Assembly (NCBI GenBank): GCA_013152795.1
Contig: JAADFS010000200.1
Span: 1-6,736, forward strand
Origin: Deferribacteres bacterium
GTDB lineage: Bacteria; Nitrospirota; Thermodesulfovibrionia; UBA6902
Direction of reading: 5' to 3'
Length of the DNA: 6,736 nucleotides
Position numbers and translations under genes: made by a program. The notes under the pieces are model-generated. The model was not told the DNA's origin and searched no databases. It worked only from the letters and a program-made list of their open reading frames with translations. The number at the start of each line of letters is the position of its first letter. Positions within the stretch are counted from its first letter, which is position 1. Below are positions 4,505 through 6,736 of this stretch, one piece after another.

Positions 4505-5783
4505 GCTTTACATTCCGGACAGAAACTCTAAGTCGGCACTGTGGCGATATATAAAAAAACACCTGTCGTCATCGGATTCCAGCGGCTGCCCGTATTGCGG
4601 CAATACGAATCATTCAGGAGGCAGGTATTGTGACTGTTGCGGGTGGTTTCTGGACTTCCATGACAAAGACTATCTCGACAGGCATGAAAGAGATATACTC
4701 TCGGCCAGCCTCTTGGGCCGCACCGGCGCAGCAGACACAGGACCTTCCCAAGTGGTGATGAATATTATGGATACTGAACTGCTTGAGCACAAGGACACAA
4801 GCCGGGATGAGAATCACGCGTTTTCAACGGAGCGTTTACATTCCCTTGACAGCGAGGGAACAGGGATTGTGCATCCTGATCTACGAAGTCTCCATGCAAC
4901 AGAGGCTGAACTGCGGAGCAGGTGTTATTTTGAATCCATCCTGGGTCACCATCACGGAATAATTGAAGTACTGAAGTTCATCTCCCGCGCTGCGGACACC
5001 GACGCTGCCGTGCTGATACGCGGAGAAAGCGGCACCGGCAAGGAGCTCGTTGCGCGGGCCCTGCACACCAACAGCAGGCGCAGGGAAAGACCATTTGTGC
5101 CCGTCAATTGCGGCGCCCTTCCGGAAAGTCTGCTGGAGACGGAGATGTTCGGTCACGTTCGCGGGGCATTTACGGGCGCTGTCCGAGACAGGGCGGGATG
5201 GTTTGAGCGCGCCGACGCGGGGACTATCTTTCTTGACGAAGTCAGTGAAATGCCGCCGGCACTGCAGGTTAAGCTGCTGAGGGTTTTGCAGTCAGGTGAG
5301 TACAGCCGGGTGGGCAGCACGGAGATACGGAGGTGTGATGTGCGTATCCTGACCGCCACAAACGCGGATATGCAGCACCTTGTGAAAGAAGGAAAGTTCC
5401 GGGGGGATCTCTACTACAGGATTAACATTCTTGACATAGAGATCCCCCCCTTAAGGGAAAGAAGAAGTGATATTCCGCTTCTGGTACGGCACTATCTGAA
5501 GATTTACGGCACTAGGCATGGCAGGGACATCCTCCGGATGGGACGGGATGCAGAGGCTCTGCTCCTGTCTTACGACTTTCCCGGCAATGTCCGTGAACTG
5601 GAGAACATCATCCAGCGGGCCGTAATCCTGTCGCGGACGGCCCTGTTATCGAGCCCCGGCATCTCCCACCGGTCGTATATCAGACGGCGGCAGTGTGCAG
5701 GCAAAGAGAGTTCTCTTCCTTCAAGGCGGCAAAGCGGCAGGCGGTTGAGCAGTTCGAGCGCAGGTATATTATTGACTGCCTGA
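4389..5783 (+). CDS. Sigma-54 enhancer-binding protein, zinc ribbon plus AAA+ segment (frameshifted at both ends)
   Basis: ATP-driven activator that remodels sigma-54 RNA polymerase. In this 464-residue frame, residues 1-26 overlap the PilZ frame and look non-coding. Residues 27-59 complete the PilZ fold. CPYC (67-70) and CDCC (81-84) form a zinc ribbon. A low-complexity linker follows to about 180. The AAA+ domain has Walker A GESGTGKE (212-219), GAFTGA (259-264, the sigma-54 contact loop), Walker B TIFLDE (279-284), FRGDLYYR with arginine-finger candidates R338 and R344, and sensor II PGNVREL (398-404). After about residue 423 the frame becomes Ser/Arg-rich nonsense. The expected linker HLPPVVYQ and the DNA-binding domain continue in another frame. 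No receiver or GAF domain is present, so PilZ is the likely signal input. ATPase residues look intact. The two breaks could be sequencing errors or a decaying gene. Confidence 0.88.
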   Translation: MVCMTGMEMSLPSRLTLPDTARCISQEVVRQVNGLSVIKLYIPDRNSKSALWRYIKKHLSSSDSSGCPYCGNTNHSGGRYCDCCGWFLDFHDKDYLDRHERDILSASLLGRTGAADTGPSQVVMNIMDTELLEHKDTSRDENHAFSTERLHSLDSEGTGIVHPDLRSLHATEAELRSRCYFESILGHHHGIIEVLKFISRAADTDAAVLIRGESGTGKELVARALHTNSRRRERPFVPVNCGALPESLLETEMFGHVRGAFTGAVRDRAGWFERADAGTIFLDEVSEMPPALQVKLLRVLQSGEYSRVGSTEIRRCDVRILTATNADMQHLVKEGKFRGDLYYRINILDIEIPPLRERRSDIPLLVRHYLKIYGTRHGRDILRMGRDAEALLLSYDFPGNVRELENIIQRAVILSRTALLSSPGISHRSYIRRRQCAGKESSLPSRRQSGRRLSSSSAGILLTA

Positions 5784-5911
5784 AGACCGCGGGGGGAAAC
5801 ATCAGCAGCGCAGCCCGGATTGCGGGGATTAATGTAAAAAACTTTTACGATAAAATGAAAAAGTATGCCATAAATCCCCATTCCTACAAAAAAGCAATCA
5901 ACCCCCAATAG
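5693..5911 (+). CDS. Fis-type helix-turn-helix, C-terminal segment of the sigma-54 regulator
   Basis: The DNA-binding end of the activator, in the same frame as the PilZ segment. The residues AVEQFERRYIIDCLKTAGGNISSAARIAGINVKNFYDKMKKY match the Fis-family HTH typical of enhancer-binding proteins. The GTG at 5693 is only the first start codon in this frame; the homologous reading extends upstream through HLPPVVYQTAA to about 5655. A -1 shift at or near the CCCC run at 5654-5657 would fuse it to the AAA+ segment. It is unlikely to be translated alone, since it has no ribosome site. The stop TAG at 5909-5911 is followed 31 nt later by a perfect inverted repeat. Confidence 0.75.
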   Translation: MCRQREFSSFKAAKRQAVEQFERRYIIDCLKTAGGNISSAARIAGINVKNFYDKMKKYAINPHSYKKAINPQ

Positions 5912-5942
5912 CAGGATAACCCCGCAGTTTCTGTACAACCAT

Positions 5943-5984
5943 TCCATGGTGTTTTTACCAGTATATTGGTAAAAACACCATGGA
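5943..5984. repeat. Perfect 18-bp inverted repeat with 6-nt loop
   Basis: The arm at 5943-5960 (TCCATGGTGTTTTTACCA) is exactly complementary to 5967-5984, around the loop GTATAT. It lies 31 nt after the regulator stop. It would form a strong hairpin on either strand, but no T-tract follows on the plus strand and the arms are not G+C-rich, so it is not a classical intrinsic terminator. Possible roles are a processing or 3'-end stability hairpin, a large operator dyad, or the footprint of a mobile element. Confidence 0.9.
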
Positions 5985-6217
5985 TGAACTCTATGTCAAT
6001 ACAATAAATTCCCATTTCCCGATCACAGTTCACCCGGATAAAATAGAGATTATCCGGCCTGTTACACGTAACGTCCTGCCTGTTATGTCTGATAGCATCC
6101 AAATTGCAAAGAGTCCAATGCCACACCATTCATGGCCGGTGAATTTTTTGTTTAATGCAATCAGTTTGTTAGCCCCGGCCGTATAACCAAATTCAGACAA
6201 ATAGGAGACAACTGCTT

Positions 6218-6328
6218 ATGCATACTGCTCTTGAAGTCGTTGCTTATACGGCAGACACATTACTGAGGGGCCCGCCGCCTGCCGCCAGAAAGAGATACAG
6301 CATATGTAACGGGCGCATCTACATCTAA
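6218..6328 (+). CDS. Possible small protein, 36 residues
   Basis: ATG at 6218 preceded by AGGAG (6203-6207) with 10-nt spacing. The product begins MHTALEVVAYTADTLLRG and continues PPPAARKRYSICNGRIYI, ending at TAA 6326-6328. It has a short amphipathic N-terminal part and a basic, Pro-rich middle. No family is recognised. The next gene starts about 60 nt later with its own ribosome site. The frame is short enough to arise by chance; the ribosome site is the main support. Confidence 0.3.
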   Translation: MHTALEVVAYTADTLLRGPPPAARKRYSICNGRIYI

Positions 6329-6387
6329 TGGCCCGCGTGTTCTTGTTTTTTTAATTAACGACACCTAATTAAAGTAAGGAGATATCT

Positions 6388-6736
6388 ATGGCAGAGGCAA
6401 AAAAGAAGGACTCTACAGGCGGCACACTGAGAGTGCTTGTGGAAATGCAGGTACCGAAGGGACAGGATGCCGCGCAAAGCCTGAAAATGGCCATGGGGCT
6501 CGGTGGTCCCGGTTTTCAGGTGGACTACGAGTACGAGCCGGTGCCGGCCGGGCCGCCCACAGACCCGAAGCTGGCGATGGAACTCGAGGAAAAACGCGAA
6601 GAGACCATTATTGTCCGCGGGACGGTTGATGCCGACAGGCTCGAAGATCTTAAGGCGCAGCCCAATATACTCGGTGTATGGCTGGACACTGAAATCGCAC
6701 CATTCGGCAACGGTGAGGCCGGTGAGGAGGGATTTG
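6388..6736 (+). CDS. Hypothetical protein, N-terminal 116 residues (protease propeptide-like), 3' end cut by window
   Basis: ATG with AAGGAG (6376-6381), 6 nt away, so the start is secure. The visible part begins with a basic MAEAKKKD and has no signal peptide. Then come a strand-like LRVLVEMQVP, a Pro-rich stretch PVPAGPPTDP and an acidic helix LAMELEEKREE. Next is TIIVRGTVDADRLEDLKAQP followed by ILGVWLDTEIAPF. That last stretch, a strand, a helix and a strand ending before a Pro-Phe, resembles the inhibitor I9-type propeptide that precedes the catalytic domain of subtilisin-like (S8) proteases. The catalytic Asp, His and Ser would lie beyond the window, so the function is a guess from the prodomain pattern. 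Confidence 0.7.
   Translation, partial: MAEAKKKDSTGGTLRVLVEMQVPKGQDAAQSLKMAMGLGGPGFQVDYEYEPVPAGPPTDPKLAMELEEKREETIIVRGTVDADRLEDLKAQPNILGVWLDTEIAPFGNGEAGEEGF

Larger units (their letters stand above)
5912..6387 (+). other. Largely non-coding interval after the regulator
   Basis: This 476-nt stretch holds the perfect inverted repeat at 5943-5984 and a small ORF at 6218-6328, listed separately. Two weaker features are a GGCCGG-centred inverted repeat (about 6132-6139 with 6174-6181) and an A+T-rich pair, TTAATTA (6351-6357) with TAATTAA (6366-6372), just upstream of the Shine-Dalgarno of the last gene. A 68-codon frame at 5980-6186 opens inside the inverted repeat but has no ribosome site and no recognisable motif. 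No copy of the A/B/C repeat family and no clear T-tract terminator are seen. Confidence 0.5.

Noticed and set aside
5980..6186. 68-codon frame starting within the perfect inverted repeat
   Set aside because: No Shine-Dalgarno, start codon buried in the hairpin arm, codon use less G+C-rich than the neighbours, no motif recognised.

Overview
This is a bacterial chromosomal window with moderate to high G+C, AGG-type Shine-Dalgarno sites and short intergenic gaps. A two-enzyme cysteine synthase cluster with a JAMM peptidase, plus a sigma-54 activator, points to a Gram-negative lineage, probably anaerobic, of the Nitrospirota or Desulfobacterota kind. That placement is inference from gene content only. 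Both ends of the window cut through genes.

Positions 1-2531 (+ strand) hold a sulfur assimilation cluster: the C-terminal two thirds of cysK, a complete cysM resembling the enzyme that uses a thiocarboxylated sulfur-carrier protein, and a JAMM/MPN metallopeptidase of the type that releases cysteine from such a carrier. The carrier protein and its activating enzyme are not in the window. Positions 2528-3180 (- strand) hold a LapA-domain membrane protein, which overlaps the peptidase stop codon, and a cold-shock protein. Positions 3470-3982 (+) hold an unrecognised protein of about 170 residues. Positions 4277-5911 (+) hold one regulator spread over three reading-frame segments: PilZ, then zinc ribbon plus sigma-54 AAA+ domain, then Fis-type helix-turn-helix. 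Two apparent frameshifts separate the segments. Positions 5912-6387 are mostly non-coding and contain a perfect 18-bp inverted repeat and a small ORF. Positions 6388-6736 begin a new gene whose visible part looks like a protease propeptide.

The most interesting signal is a family of three intergenic elements (655-861, 1839-2063, 4064-4247). All lie in the same orientation, each ending 15-29 nt upstream of a start codon (cysM, the JAMM gene, the PilZ gene). They share paired ends (TTGCATAAAC with TTTATGC.ACTGTAAGG), a nearly invariant 52-nt core in two copies, and a variable internal arm. The long closing stem of the first two copies shows compensatory base changes. Either this is a structured leader RNA class, or it is a mobile or dispersed ERIC-like repeat captured in 5' leaders. 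I do not recognise it as a known family.
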